Origin: Streptomyces griseoincarnatus
Lineage (GTDB): Bacteria > Actinomycetota > Actinomycetes > Streptomycetales > Streptomycetaceae
Length of the DNA: 64,000 bases
Direction: 5' to 3'
Assembly: GCA_014649575.1 (NCBI GenBank)
Contig: BMTH01000005.1
Coordinates: 310,001-374,000, forward strand
Shown here: piece after piece, positions 8,229 to 17,519 of the stretch
Numbering within the stretch: position 1 is the first letter of the stretch
How the letters are laid out: every line of letters begins with the position of its first letter
Program-made: the position numbers and the translations under genes
Notes under the pieces: generated by a model
What the model saw: the letters and a program-made list of their open reading frames with translations, nothing else
Told to the model about the DNA's origin: nothing
Database searches by the model: none

Positions 8229-9767
8229 ATGTTGCTGTCCCGGCTGGCCCAGGTGTCCCAGGAGGTGGCCGCCACCTCGGCGCGGTCGCGGAAGACCGCC
8301 CTGCTCGCCGAGCTGTTCCGGGAGGCCGAGCCGGACGACGTCCCGGTCGTCATCCCGTACCTGGCGGGCCGGCTGCCGCAGGGGCGGATCGGGGTCGGAT
8401 GGAAGGTGCTGGGCGATCCGGTGACGCCCGCCGCCGAGCCGTCCCTCACCGTGCGCGAGGTGGACGCGCTGCTCACCCGGCTCGCGAAGGTGTCCGGGCC
8501 GGGCTCGCAGGCCGAGCGGGCACGTCTGGTCGGCGAGCTGCTCGGCGCGTCCACCGAGGCGGAGCAGCGTTTCCTGCGGGGGCTGCTGACCGGCGAGGTG
8601 CGCCAGGGCGCCCTGGACGCGGTGGCGGTGGAGGGACTGGCCCAGGCGACCGGCGCCGCCTCGGCGGACGTACGGCGGGCGGTGATGCTCGCCGGGTCGC
8701 TCCAGCCGGTCGCCGGGGCGCTGCTGGCGGACGGGCCTCAGGCGCTGGAGCGGTTCCGGCTGACCGTCGGGCGTCCGGTGCAGCCGATGCTCGCGCACAG
8801 CGCCTCCTCGGTGGCGGAGGCGGTCGGGAAGCTGGGCGTCTGCGCGGTCGAGGAGAAGCTCGACGGCATTCGCGTCCAGGTGCACCGCGACGGCGACACC
8901 GTGCGGGTCCACACCCGCACCCTGGACGACATCACGGACCGGCTGCCCGAGGTGACCGAGGCGGCGCGGGGGCTGGACGTGCGGCGGTTCATCCTCGACG
9001 GCGAGGTGATCTCCTTCGACGGCACGGGGCGCCCGCGGTCCTTCCAGGAGACGGCCGGGCGCGTCGGGTCACGGGTGGACGTGGCGACGGCCGCCCGGGA
9101 GACGCCGGTCTCCCCCGTGTTCTTCGACGCGCTGTCGGTGGACGGCCGGGACCTGCTGGACCTGCCGTTCGCCGAGCGGCACGCCGAGCTGGCCCGGCTG
9201 GTGCCGGAGCCGATGCGGGTGCGGCGCGCGCTGGTGAAAGGCCCCGACGACCTGGAGGCGGCGGAACGGTTCCTCGCCGAGACGCTGGAGCGCGGCCACG
9301 AGGGCGTCGTGGTGAAGGGCCTTCAGGCCCCGTACAGCGCGGGGCGGCGCGGCGCGTCCTGGCTGAAGGTCAAGCCGGTGCACACGCTGGACCTGGTGGT
9401 GCTGGCCGCCGAGTGGGGCCACGGCCGGCGCACCGGCAAGCTGTCCAACCTGCACCTGGGCGCCCGCACCGCCGACGGCGGGTTCGCGATGCTCGGCAAG
9501 ACCTTCAAGGGCATGACCGACGCGATGCTGGAATGGCAGACCGGACGGCTGCGGGAGATCGCCCTCGATGAGAGCGGCTACACGGTGACCGTGCGCCCCG
9601 AACTCGTCGTGGAGATCGCCTACGACGGCCTGCAGCGCTCCAGCCGCTACCCGGCGGGCGTCACCCTGCGCTTCGCCCGGGTCGTCCGCTACCGCGAGGA
9701 CAAGCGGCCGGAGGAGGCGGACACGGTCGAGACCGTGCTCGCCGCCCACCCGGAGGTACGGCAGTGA
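8229..9767 (+). CDS. ATP-dependent DNA ligase
   Basis: A 512-residue ligase. The adenylation motif I is EEKLDGIR, with the nucleotidyl lysine at residue 210. Other nucleotidyltransferase motifs follow (ILDGEVI, HEGVVVKG, WLKVKP), then an OB-fold domain ending at RYREDKRP. The first 200 residues form the alpha-helical DNA-binding domain of LigB-type enzymes. This is an accessory ligase additional to the replicative NAD-dependent LigA; no Ku or polymerase/primase gene is adjacent, so a dedicated end-joining role is not indicated. Its stop overlaps the start of the Nudix gene. Confidence 0.9.
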   Translation: MLLSRLAQVSQEVAATSARSRKTALLAELFREAEPDDVPVVIPYLAGRLPQGRIGVGWKVLGDPVTPAAEPSLTVREVDALLTRLAKVSGPGSQAERARLVGELLGASTEAEQRFLRGLLTGEVRQGALDAVAVEGLAQATGAASADVRRAVMLAGSLQPVAGALLADGPQALERFRLTVGRPVQPMLAHSASSVAEAVGKLGVCAVEEKLDGIRVQVHRDGDTVRVHTRTLDDITDRLPEVTEAARGLDVRRFILDGEVISFDGTGRPRSFQETAGRVGSRVDVATAARETPVSPVFFDALSVDGRDLLDLPFAERHAELARLVPEPMRVRRALVKGPDDLEAAERFLAETLERGHEGVVVKGLQAPYSAGRRGASWLKVKPVHTLDLVVLAAEWGHGRRTGKLSNLHLGARTADGGFAMLGKTFKGMTDAMLEWQTGRLREIALDESGYTVTVRPELVVEIAYDGLQRSSRYPAGVTLRFARVVRYREDKRPEEADTVETVLAAHPEVRQ

Positions 9768-10228
9768 CGACGGCCCGGAGCGCTGGCCTGCTGCTGTTCC
9801 GGCGCACCGGGGAGGGCGTCGAGGTGCTGCTGGGCCACATGGGCGGCCCGTTCTTCGCGCGCCGGGACGCCGGGGCGTGGACCGTGCCGAAGGGCGAGTA
9901 CGACCCCGACGAGCCCGCCTGGGCCGCCGCGCGCCGCGAGTTCGAGGAGGAGCTGGGGCTGCCTCCGCCGGAGGGTGAGGCGGTGCCGCTCGGGGAGGTC
10001 CGCCAGTCGGGCGGCAAGGTGGTCACGGCGTGGGCGGTGGAGGGCGACCTGGACCCGTCGTCCGTCGTGCCCGGCACGTTCACCATGGAGTGGCCGCCCC
10101 GGTCGGGGCGGACGCGGGAGTTCCCGGAGCTGGACCGGGTCGCCTGGTTCCCGCTGGAGCGGGCCCGCGAGCTGATCGTGTCGGCGCAGGCCGCGTTTCT
10201 GGACCGCCTGACGGAGCACTCGCTCTGA
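9764..10228 (+). CDS. Nudix hydrolase
   Basis: A 154-residue protein with a Nudix box from about residue 46, matching the Gx5Ex7REUxEExGU pattern and ending in RREFEEELG. It starts with LLLFRRTGEGVEVLLGHMGG, as in diadenosine polyphosphate/NTP pyrophosphohydrolases of the MutT group. The GTG start at 9764 overlaps the ligase stop (GTGA), so the two are translationally coupled. It could remove damaged nucleotides or Ap4A-type by-products of adenylylating ligases; that link is inference. Confidence 0.85.
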   Translation: MTTARSAGLLLFRRTGEGVEVLLGHMGGPFFARRDAGAWTVPKGEYDPDEPAWAAARREFEEELGLPPPEGEAVPLGEVRQSGGKVVTAWAVEGDLDPSSVVPGTFTMEWPPRSGRTREFPELDRVAWFPLERARELIVSAQAAFLDRLTEHSL

Positions 10229-10305
10229 GAGACCCTCCCGCGTTGCGGCGCCCGTCGGAGCGCGGGAAGGTCGTCGGAGCACAGCGCGTCCCATGGAGGC
10301 CAGTG

Positions 10306-11691
10306 ATGCACATCGCCACGGTGAACCCGGCGAACGGCGAGACCGTCAAGACGTACCACCCCATGGACGAGGACGAACTGGAACGCCGGCTCCAGCTCGC
10401 GGAGGCCACCTTCCGCACGTACCGGACGACAACCTTCGAGGAGCGGTCCCGTCTGCTGCACCACGCCGCCGAGATCCTCGACGAGGACCGGGACGCCATC
10501 GGCAAGGTGATCACCACCGAGATGGGCAAGCCGGTCACGCAGGCCCGCGCGGAGGCCGCGAAGTGCGCCAAGGCGATGCACTGGTACGCCGACCACGCGG
10601 CCGAGCTGCTCGCCGACGAGGAGCCCGCCGCGTCCGACGTGAAGGACTCCGGCGCCTCCCGGGCCCTGGTGCGGTACCGGCCGCTGGGACCGGTGCTCGC
10701 GGTGATGCCGTGGAACTTCCCGCTGTGGCAGGTGGTGCGGTTCGCCGCCCCCGCCCTGATGGCGGGCAACGTCGGGCTGCTCAAGCACGCGTCGAACGTG
10801 CCGCAGACCGCCCTGTACCTGGAGGACCTGTTCCACCGGGCGGGCTTCACCGAGGGCTGCTTCCAGACCCTGCTGATCGGCTCCGCCGCCGTCGACGACC
10901 TGCTGCGGGACGAGCGGATCAAGGCGGCCACCCTCACCGGCAGCGAGCCGGCCGGCCGGGCGGTGGCCTCGACGTGCGGCGAGATGATCAAGAAGACGGT
11001 GCTGGAGCTGGGCGGCAGCGACCCGTTCGTGGTGATGCCTTCGGCCGACCTGGACCGGGCCGCCGAGGTCGCGGTGACGGCCCGGGTGCAGAACGCGGGC
11101 CAGTCCTGCATCGCCGCCAAGCGGTTCATCGTGCACACGGACGTCTACGACGCCTTCGCCGAGCGGTTCGTCGCCGGCATGAAGGCCCTGAAGGTCGGCG
11201 ATCCGATGGACGAGGACACCGACGTCGGCCCGCTCTCCAGCGAACAGGGCCGCCAGGACCTGGAGGAGCTGGTCGACGACGCCGTACGGGCCGGCGCCAC
11301 GGTGCTGTGCGGTGGCGAACGCCCCGACGGGCCGGGCTGGTTCTACCCGCCGACCGTGCTGGCCGGGATCGACCGGGAGATGCGCATCCACCGGGAGGAG
11401 GCGTTCGGCCCGGTCGCCACGCTGTACCGGGCGGACGATCTGGACGAGGCGGTGCTCATCGCCAACGACACCCTGTTCGGACTGAGTTCGAACGTGTGGA
11501 CGCGTGACGAGGCGGAGATCGACCGGTTCGTCCGGGATCTCGAGGCGGGCGGCGTGTACGTCAACGGCATGACGGCGTCCCATCCCGCGCTGCCCTTCGG
11601 CGGGGTCAAGCGGTCGGGTTACGGGCGTGAGCTGTCCGGGCACGGAATCCGCGAGTTCTGCAACATCACCACGGTTTGGCACGGCGCGTGA
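10306..11691 (+). CDS. NAD(P)-dependent succinate-semialdehyde dehydrogenase
   Basis: A 461-residue aldehyde dehydrogenase. Visible are MPWNFPLWQ in the cofactor region, the general base in VLELGGSDPF, the catalytic cysteine in NAGQSCIAAKRF, and the C-terminal LPFGGVKRSGYGRELS. The start MHIATVNPANGETVKTY and the overall match suit succinate-semialdehyde dehydrogenases of 4-aminobutyrate degradation, though substrate choice in this superfamily is hard to read. A GGAGG lies 7-8 bases before the ATG at 10306. Confidence 0.8.
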   Translation: MHIATVNPANGETVKTYHPMDEDELERRLQLAEATFRTYRTTTFEERSRLLHHAAEILDEDRDAIGKVITTEMGKPVTQARAEAAKCAKAMHWYADHAAELLADEEPAASDVKDSGASRALVRYRPLGPVLAVMPWNFPLWQVVRFAAPALMAGNVGLLKHASNVPQTALYLEDLFHRAGFTEGCFQTLLIGSAAVDDLLRDERIKAATLTGSEPAGRAVASTCGEMIKKTVLELGGSDPFVVMPSADLDRAAEVAVTARVQNAGQSCIAAKRFIVHTDVYDAFAERFVAGMKALKVGDPMDEDTDVGPLSSEQGRQDLEELVDDAVRAGATVLCGGERPDGPGWFYPPTVLAGIDREMRIHREEAFGPVATLYRADDLDEAVLIANDTLFGLSSNVWTRDEAEIDRFVRDLEAGGVYVNGMTASHPALPFGGVKRSGYGRELSGHGIREFCNITTVWHGA

Positions 11692-11716
11692 CGCCCGCAC
11701 GACTACGATCCCGACT

Positions 11717-11953
11717 GTGAACCGCGAAGTGACACTGCCTCTGATCGTCGACGACCGCGGCACCCTTCAGGTGGCGGCCGCCGACGTCAGCAAGCTGCTG
11801 CGCACGGTCGGCGGCCGGTGGGTCCGGCTCGTCGAGTCCGGCGAGGGCGGGCTGGACGAGGACACGGTCGCCGCGCTGACGATCGAACTCGCGAAACTCG
11901 CCGACCGCATCGACGTGGCGTGCATCGCGCACAGCAGCGGCACCACGCCGTGA
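11717..11953 (+). CDS. Small conserved Streptomyces protein
   Basis: A 78-residue acidic protein with a VNREVTLPLIVDDRG start and an LAKLADRIDVACIAH C-terminus, predicted soluble with no membrane segment. I believe it belongs to a small Streptomyces-restricted domain family (possibly labelled DUF6213), but I am not certain and no function is known to me. The GTG at 11717 is chosen because the upstream extension overlaps the aldehyde dehydrogenase end and is low-complexity. It ends 4 bases before the convergent TenA-like gene. Confidence 0.65.
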   Translation: MNREVTLPLIVDDRGTLQVAAADVSKLLRTVGGRWVRLVESGEGGLDEDTVAALTIELAKLADRIDVACIAHSSGTTP

Positions 11954-11957
11954 GGCG

Positions 11958-12620
11958 TCAGGCCGGCCGCTCGAGGGTCCGCCAGAACAGCGCTTCGTAG
12001 CTCTGCAGCAGGTGTCCGTAGGCGCGGGCGCGGCTCTCGTCCAGGCGGCCGGCGTCCAGGGCCGCCTGGACGGCGCGCTCGGCGGTGCGGTCCAGGTGCT
12101 CGGCCGGTCCGGCGAAGAGGTCGAAGAAGGCGCAGGCCTCGTCGTCGAAGCCGTAGTGGGTGCGCAACGCGGCGGCGATGGTGGCGCAGTAGCCGCCCCA
12201 GGCGGAGAAGTTGGCGGTGACGGCGAGCACGGCGTCGGCCGGGGCGGCGTTGAGGGCCAGCCAGGCGACGTAGGCCGGGTAGGCCTGGCAGCCCGGCATC
12301 GGGGTGTAGGCGGCGGCGCGGGCCTCCTCGACGCCGCAGGCCGCGGCGAAGGCCGGCAGCCGCTGCTGGGCGATCGCCTCGCCCTCGGCCAGGGCGGTGA
12401 AGAAGGCGTCGGCCTCCGGTTCGGCCGAGGACCGCACGGCCAGCTGGAGGAAGGCGCGGCGGTCCGCGGGGATGACCCGCAGCTGTTCCAGGGCCAGGAC
12501 GGCCAGGATCTCCCGGTCCGCCTCGCCGGCGGCGATCAGCGGCACCAGGGGGTTGGAGCGCGGGTCGGGGGCGAGCTCCGCGGTGATCGTCCGCAGCAGG
12601 TCCCGGGCCGTGCGTGTCAT
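11958..12620 (-). CDS. TenA/PqqC-like helical protein
   Basis: A 220-residue, wholly alpha-helical and Ala-rich protein. Segments such as FSAWGGYCATIAAALRTHYG and HLLQSYEALFWRTLE resemble the heme-oxygenase-like fold of the TenA/THI-4/PqqC family. The standard TenA catalytic cysteine context is not clear, so thiaminase activity is not claimed. The ATG at 12620 has GGAGG seven bases upstream. It lies between convergent and co-directional genes without evident operon partners. Confidence 0.55.
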   Translation of the reverse strand: MTRTARDLLRTITAELAPDPRSNPLVPLIAAGEADREILAVLALEQLRVIPADRRAFLQLAVRSSAEPEADAFFTALAEGEAIAQQRLPAFAAACGVEEARAAAYTPMPGCQAYPAYVAWLALNAAPADAVLAVTANFSAWGGYCATIAAALRTHYGFDDEACAFFDLFAGPAEHLDRTAERAVQAALDAGRLDESRARAYGHLLQSYEALFWRTLERPA

Positions 12621-12710
12621 CGCGTCCTCCGAGGCGTCGGTCACCCCGAGGTTGGCCCGGACGCCGTGCGGGGGCAACCCGGCGCACCGGACCGCCCCCG
12701 CACGGGTGGG

Positions 12711-13937
12711 TCAGCGGATGGGCATGCCCGAGAGGGTGCGGGCGATCACCAGGCGCTGGATCTCGCTGGTGCCCTCGAAGATGGTGTAGATCGCGGCGTC
12801 GCGGTGCATCCGCTCGACCGGGTACTCGCGGGTGTAGCCGTTGCCGCCGAGGATCTGGATGGCCTGGGCGGTGACCTTCTTGGCGGTCTCGCTGGCGAAC
12901 AGCTTCGACATCGAGCCCTCGGCCGCCGTGAACGGCTTGCCGTTGACCCCCATCCAGGAGGCGCGCCACACCAGCAGGCGGGCGGCGTCGATCTGGGTGC
13001 GCATGTCGGCGAGCTGGAAGGCGACGCCCTGGTTGTCGATGATCGGACGGCCGAACTGCTCACGCGTCATGGCGTAGTCGAGGGCGACCTCGTACGCGGC
13101 GCGGGCGGTACCCACGGCCATGGCGCCGACGGCCGGGCGGGAGGCCTCGAAGGTGGCCATGGCGGCGTTCTTCACGCGCTCGCCGCCCTTCCTGGCCTTC
13201 TCACGGGCGCGGGCGAGACGCTCGTCGAGCTTCTCCTTGCCGCCGAGCAGGCAGGAGCCGGGGACGCGCACGTCGTCGAGGACGACCTCGGCGGTGTGCG
13301 AGGCGCGGATGCCGTGCTTCTGGAACTTCTGGCCCTGGGACAGGCCCGGGGTGTCCGGCGGGATGATGAAGGACGCGTGGCCCTTGGAGCCGAGCTCGGG
13401 GTCGACGACCGCGACCACCACGTGGACGTTGGCGATGCCGCCGTTGGTCGCCCAGGTCTTGGTGCCGTTGATGACCCACTCGTCCTTGGCCTCGTCGTAC
13501 ACCGCGCGGGTGCGCATCGACGCCACGTCGGAGCCGGCGTCGGGCTCGGAGGAGCAGAAGGCCGCGACCTTCACGTCGTTCACGTCGCCGTACATCTGGG
13601 GGATCCAGGTGCCGATCTGCTCCTCGGTGCCGTTGGCGAGGACGCCGACGGCGGCGAGGCCGGTGCCGACGATCGACAGCGCGATGCCCGCGTCGCCCCA
13701 GAACAGCTCCTCCATCGCCATGGGGATGCCGAGACCGGTTGCGTCGAAGTACTGCTGGGCGTAGAAGTCCAGGGAGTAGATGCCGACCTTGGCCGCCTCC
13801 TGGATCACCGGCCAGGGGGTCTCCTCACGCTCGTCCCATTCGGCGGCGGCGGGGCGGATGACGTCGGCGGCGAAGCCGTGCAGCCAGTCCCGCACCTCCT
13901 TCTGCTCGTCGTTGAGCTCCATGGTGAACTCGGCCAT
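12711..13937 (-). CDS. Acyl-CoA dehydrogenase
   Basis: A 408-residue acyl-CoA dehydrogenase starting [19 protein letters not shown]. It has the flavin motif [16 protein letters not shown], substrate-side [14 protein letters not shown], and the catalytic glutamate loop [16 protein letters not shown] near the C-terminus. It probably oxidises a straight or branched acyl-CoA in beta-oxidation. It diverges from a TetR regulator, with a double TTAC-type operator between them, so expression is likely released by an acyl-CoA effector. GGAGGGG precedes the ATG. Confidence 0.88.
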   Translation of the reverse strand: MAEFTMELNDEQKEVRDWLHGFAADVIRPAAAEWDEREETPWPVIQEAAKVGIYSLDFYAQQYFDATGLGIPMAMEELFWGDAGIALSIVGTGLAAVGVLANGTEEQIGTWIPQMYGDVNDVKVAAFCSSEPDAGSDVASMRTRAVYDEAKDEWVINGTKTWATNGGIANVHVVVAVVDPELGSKGHASFIIPPDTPGLSQGQKFQKHGIRASHTAEVVLDDVRVPGSCLLGGKEKLDERLARAREKARKGGERVKNAAMATFEASRPAVGAMAVGTARAAYEVALDYAMTREQFGRPIIDNQGVAFQLADMRTQIDAARLLVWRASWMGVNGKPFTAAEGSMSKLFASETAKKVTAQAIQILGGNGYTREYPVERMHRDAAIYTIFEGTSEIQRLVIARTLSGMPIR

Positions 13938-13966
13938 GACCCCTCCAGCGGCGGCGCACGTGCGTG

Positions 13967-14002
13967 TTACTTGCGGTAACCCCAGTCTGTTACCGGCAAG
14001 TA
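13967..14002. promoter_or_regulatory. Double TetR-type operator
   Basis: TTACTTGCGGTAA (13967-13979) and TTACCGGCAAGTA (13990-14002) are each near-palindromic, and together they form a long imperfect inverted repeat. They lie in the divergent region between the acyl-CoA dehydrogenase and the TetR gene, about 30-65 bases from the former's start. They are the best candidates for the binding site of the adjacent repressor. Confidence 0.7.
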
Positions 14003-14108
14003 GGAAAAGTCAACTCCCCAGGCAGGTCGGCATCCCGTTCGATGTCGGGGCCGTGATCAGTGTTAGTTTGCGCAGGCGTCACCGATTCAGCACGGGTGGG
14101 GAGAGCTC

Positions 14109-14750
14109 ATGGACACCACACAGCGGACCGAGCAGCAGCGGTCCGCCGACCGACGCCGGCGCGAGCTGCTGGAGGCCGCCGACCGAGTGGTGCTGCGTGA
14201 CGGCCCCGGGGCCTCGATGAACGCCATCGCCGCGGAGGCCGGCATCACCAAACCCATCCTCTACCGGCACTTCGGCGACAAGGGAGGACTCTACGCCGCC
14301 CTCGCCCAGCGCCACACCGACGCCCTGCTGGACTCCCTGCGGGCCGCGCTGGACGCTCCCGCGGAGCGGCGGGAGCGGGTCGAGGCCACGCTGGACACCT
14401 ACCTGGCGGCGATCGAGGCGCGACCCCAGGTCTACCGCTTCCTGATGCACCCGGCGGAGGGCTCGCCGAGCGAGCAGGGCTTCGACGTGGGCAAGCACTC
14501 GGCGCCGCTGCTGCGCCGGATGGGCGAGGAGCTGGCCCAGGTGATCGAGGACCGCCTCGACCTCGGCCCCGGCAGCCACCAGCTGGCCCGGGTGTGGGGC
14601 CACGGCATCGTCGGCATGATGCACGCCGCCGGTGACTGGTGGCTCGGCGAACGCCCCTGCGGCCGCGCCGAGTTGGTGCGCAGCCTGGCCGACCTGCTGT
14701 GGGGCCGGCTGGCCGCGGCCGGCGACAAGGTGGGCGGCCCGGGCTTCTGA
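14109..14750 (+). CDS. TetR-family transcriptional regulator
   Basis: A 213-residue repressor with the TetR helix-turn-helix ASMNAIAAEAGITKPILYRHFGDKGGLYAAL (about residues 37-67, quoted in two parts: ASMNAIAAEAGITKP and ILYRHFGDKGGLYAAL). The C-terminal ligand-binding half is typical of TetR regulators of fatty acid metabolism. It diverges from an acyl-CoA dehydrogenase gene across a double palindrome. The simplest reading is a local repressor relieved by an acyl-CoA, with autoregulation. Ligand identity is unknown. Confidence 0.85.
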   Translation: MDTTQRTEQQRSADRRRRELLEAADRVVLRDGPGASMNAIAAEAGITKPILYRHFGDKGGLYAALAQRHTDALLDSLRAALDAPAERRERVEATLDTYLAAIEARPQVYRFLMHPAEGSPSEQGFDVGKHSAPLLRRMGEELAQVIEDRLDLGPGSHQLARVWGHGIVGMMHAAGDWWLGERPCGRAELVRSLADLLWGRLAAAGDKVGGPGF

Positions 14751-14769
14751 CCCCGGACCTGCGCCGGGC

Positions 14770-15315
14770 TCAGGCGGGGCGGCGCCAGGAGGCGCGCGCG
14801 ACCCGGCGCATCAGCTTGCGGTGCCGGCGGCCGTCGAGGCGGTCGGCGTAGACCGTGCCGTCCAGGTGGTCGCTCTCGTGCTGGAGGCAGCGGGCGAAGA
14901 AACCGGTGCCGTGCACGGTGACCGGCTCCCCGGTCACCGTGAAGCCCTCGACCACCGCGTGGTCGTACCGCTCCGTCCCCGCCTCCAGGCCGGGCAGCGA
15001 CAGACAGCCCTCGGGTCCGCGCACCACCACCCCGTCCGTGACCACCGGCCGCGGGTTCACCACGTGCCCGAGGTGCCGTACGTCCTCGTCGTCGGGGCAG
15101 TCGAAGACGAACACCCGCAGCGGCACGCCGATCTGGTTCGCGGCCAGCCCCACTCCCTCGGCCGCGTACATGGTCGCGAACAAGTCCTCCACCAGATCCG
15201 CCAGTTCCGGACCGAAGTCGGCGACCTCCCCGCACGGCGTGTGCAGGACGGGGTCTCCGAGCAGGGTGAGGGGCCGTACGCGTCCGTGGACGCCGGGCAG
15301 AGAGCCGTGTCGCAT
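14770..15315 (-). CDS. def: Peptide deformylase
   Basis: A 181-residue peptide deformylase that removes the formyl group from nascent N-terminal methionine. All three motifs are intact: GVGLAANQIG at residues 54-63, EGCLS at 102-106 with metal ligand Cys104, and QHESDH at 145-150 with metal ligands His146 and His150 and catalytic Glu147. The C-terminal extension after LDG is basic. Streptomyces usually carries several deformylase paralogues; I cannot tell which is the main one. The gene diverges from murT. Confidence 0.92.
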   Translation of the reverse strand: MRHGSLPGVHGRVRPLTLLGDPVLHTPCGEVADFGPELADLVEDLFATMYAAEGVGLAANQIGVPLRVFVFDCPDDEDVRHLGHVVNPRPVVTDGVVVRGPEGCLSLPGLEAGTERYDHAVVEGFTVTGEPVTVHGTGFFARCLQHESDHLDGTVYADRLDGRRHRKLMRRVARASWRRPA

Positions 15316-15393
15316 GGCCGCAAGGGTACGGTCCTTGTATCCCCGCCCTGTCTCACGACGGAGCCGCGGTACTGGAGGGCGAATGGATCTCGA

Positions 15394-15399
15394 TAGGCT
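15394..15399 (+). promoter_or_regulatory. Possible -10 element for murT-gatD
   Basis: TAGGCT lies about 64 bases before the murT start, matching the TAnnnT form of vegetative Streptomyces -10 elements. No convincing -35 box is seen. An AAGGAGG ribosome site precedes the ATG. Confidence 0.3.
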
Positions 15400-15462
15400 G
15401 AGTCCACACCACGTGGCCGTCAGGCACAGACGCGGCGCGTACGCAAGGAGGATCGAGAACTG

Positions 15463-16701
15463 ATGGCAGGCAACTCGGACCCGCTCACGCCGCGGGCCAA
15501 GCTGGCCGTGACCGCGGGCAAGGCGGTCGCAGCGGCATCCCGCGCCGCAGGGCGCGGCAGCGGTTCGGTGATCGGCGGCCGGGTGGCCCTGAAACTCGAC
15601 CCCGAGCTTCTCCACCGGCTCGCCGCGCACCTGGACGTGACCCTCGTCTCGGCGACCAACGGCAAGACCACCACCACCCGGCTCATCGCCGAGGCGCTCA
15701 AGGCGGCCGGCCCGGTCGTCTCCAACGCGCTGGGCGCCAACATGCCGGCCGGCATCACCTCGGCCCTCGCGGCCGGCGAGGACGCCCGCTACGGCGTCAT
15801 CGAGGTCGACGAGAAGTACCTGGTGGGCGTCGCGCAGGCCACCGAGCCCAAGTGCATCGCCCTGCTCAACCTCTCCCGCGACCAGCTCGACCGCGCCGCG
15901 GAGACCCGCATGCTCGCGGAGGCCTGGCGCGAGGGCCTGGCCGGCTCCAAGGCCGTGATCGTGGCCAACGCCGACGACCCGCTGGTGGTGTGGGCCGCGT
16001 CGTCCTCCCCCAACGTGATCTGGGTGGCCGCCGGCCAGATGTGGAAGGACGACGCCTGGTCCTGTCCGTCGTGCGGCGGCGTGATGCAGCGCCCCGGCGA
16101 CGACTGGTTCTGCGGCGAGTGCGGCTTCCGCCGCCCCACCCCGAGCTGGGCGCTCTCCGGCGACCACGTGCTCGACCCGCACGGCTCCGCCTGGCCGATC
16201 CACCTCCAGCTGCCGGGCCGCGCCAACAAGGCCAACGCCGCGTCCTCCGCGGCCGTCGCCGCCGTCTTCGGGGTGCCGCCCCAGGTGGCCCTCGAGCGCA
16301 TGTACCAGGTGCAGGCCGTGGCCGGCCGCTACGACGTCGTCCAGTTCCAGGGCCGTGACCTGCGGCTGCTGCTCGCGAAGAACCCCGCGGGCTGGCTGGA
16401 GACGTTCTCGCTGATCGACCCGCCGCCGACCCCGGTGATCCTGTCGGTGAACGCCCGCTCCGCCGACGGGACCGACACGTCCTGGCTGTGGGACGTCGAC
16501 TACACCCGGCTCACCGGCCACCCGATCTGCGTCATCGGCGACCGGAAGCTGGACCTGGCGGTACGCCTCGAGGTCGCCAACCAGCAGTTCCAGGTGTGCG
16601 AGAACCTCGACCAGGCGGTCCAGATGTCGCCGCCGGGCCGGATCGAGGTCATCGCCAACTACACCGCGTTCCAGGACCTGCGCCGCCGCGTCGGCAACTG
16701 A
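15463..16701 (+). CDS. murT: Lipid II isoglutaminyl synthase, Mur ligase subunit MurT
   Basis: A 412-residue Mur-ligase-fold ATPase that with GatD converts D-glutamate of lipid II to D-isoglutamine. The P-loop is VSATNGKTTTTRL near residues 62-74. A four-cysteine zinc ribbon typical of MurT (CPSCGG, then CGECGF) lies near residues 204-228. The C-terminal domain ends QDLRRRVGN. It is 24 bases from gatD and in the same direction. AAGGAGG before the ATG supports the start. Confidence 0.93.
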   Translation: MAGNSDPLTPRAKLAVTAGKAVAAASRAAGRGSGSVIGGRVALKLDPELLHRLAAHLDVTLVSATNGKTTTTRLIAEALKAAGPVVSNALGANMPAGITSALAAGEDARYGVIEVDEKYLVGVAQATEPKCIALLNLSRDQLDRAAETRMLAEAWREGLAGSKAVIVANADDPLVVWAASSSPNVIWVAAGQMWKDDAWSCPSCGGVMQRPGDDWFCGECGFRRPTPSWALSGDHVLDPHGSAWPIHLQLPGRANKANAASSAAVAAVFGVPPQVALERMYQVQAVAGRYDVVQFQGRDLRLLLAKNPAGWLETFSLIDPPPTPVILSVNARSADGTDTSWLWDVDYTRLTGHPICVIGDRKLDLAVRLEVANQQFQVCENLDQAVQMSPPGRIEVIANYTAFQDLRRRVGN

Positions 16702-16725
16702 CCACGACACCTCAGGGGACTTGAA

Positions 16726-17454
16726 GTGAGCGACAACCAGCTGCGGGTCGTCTGGATCTACCCGGACCTGCTCAGCACCTACGGCGACCAGGGCAACGTC
16801 CTCGTCGTCGAGCGCCGGGCGCGGCAGCGCGGCCTGGACGTGGCGCGGCTCGACGTGCGCAGCGACCAGCCGATCCCGACCTCCGGCGACATCTACCTGA
16901 TCGGCGGCGGCGAGGACCGCCCGCAGCGGCTGGCCGCCGAGCGGCTGCGCCGCGACGGCGGGCTGCACCGGGCCGTGGGGAACGGCGCGATCGTCTTCTC
17001 GGTCTGCGCCGGCTACCAGATCCTCGGCCACGAGTTCATCAACGACCTCGGCCAGCGCGAGCCCGGCCTCGGCCTGCTCGACGTGGTGTCGGTGCGCGGC
17101 GAGGGCGCGCGCTGCGTGGGCGACGTCCTCGCGGACATCAACCCGCAGCTGGGCCTGCCCCCGCTCACCGGGTTCGAGAACCACCAGGGCATCACCCACC
17201 TGGGCCCCACGGCACGCCCGTTCGCACAGGTGCGTTTCGGCAACGGCAACGGCACCGGGGACGGCACCGAGGGCGCGTACAACGACACCGTGTTCGGCAC
17301 GTACATGCACGGTCCGGTGCTGGCGCGCAACCCGCAGATCGCGGACCTTCTGCTGAAGCTGGCGCTGGACGTCAACGCACTGCCGCCGACCGACGACCGC
17401 TGGTACGAGGCCCTGCGCGACGAGCGCATCGCCGCCGCCCAGCAGCCCGCGTAA
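16726..17454 (+). CDS. gatD: Lipid II isoglutaminyl synthase, glutamine amidotransferase subunit GatD
   Basis: A 242-residue class I glutamine amidotransferase-like protein that supplies ammonia to MurT. The nucleophile elbow is FSVCAGYQILG, with the cysteine near residue 93. A conserved late histidine is in FGTYMHGPVLARN. It begins WIYPDLLSTYGDQGN, as in other actinobacterial GatD proteins. It uses a GTG start 24 bases after murT. A strong hairpin follows its stop. Confidence 0.93.
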   Translation: MSDNQLRVVWIYPDLLSTYGDQGNVLVVERRARQRGLDVARLDVRSDQPIPTSGDIYLIGGGEDRPQRLAAERLRRDGGLHRAVGNGAIVFSVCAGYQILGHEFINDLGQREPGLGLLDVVSVRGEGARCVGDVLADINPQLGLPPLTGFENHQGITHLGPTARPFAQVRFGNGNGTGDGTEGAYNDTVFGTYMHGPVLARNPQIADLLLKLALDVNALPPTDDRWYEALRDERIAAAQQPA

Positions 17455-17473
17455 GCGCCGGGACGACACCGCC

Positions 17474-17519
17474 GAGGAGGCGTCGGAGGGGCCTGGCACG
17501 GCCCGTCTGACGCCTCCTC
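17474..17519 (+). terminator. Terminator after murT-gatD
   Basis: GAGGAGGCGTC (17474-17484) and GACGCCTCCTC (17509-17519) form a perfect 11-bp stem. Further GC pairing is possible within the 24-nt loop. Confidence 0.65.

Noticed and set aside
9768..11763. 700-codon minus-strand frame opposite Nudix and aldehyde dehydrogenase genes
   Set aside because: Low-complexity shadow of convincing plus-strand genes; no motif or ribosome site.
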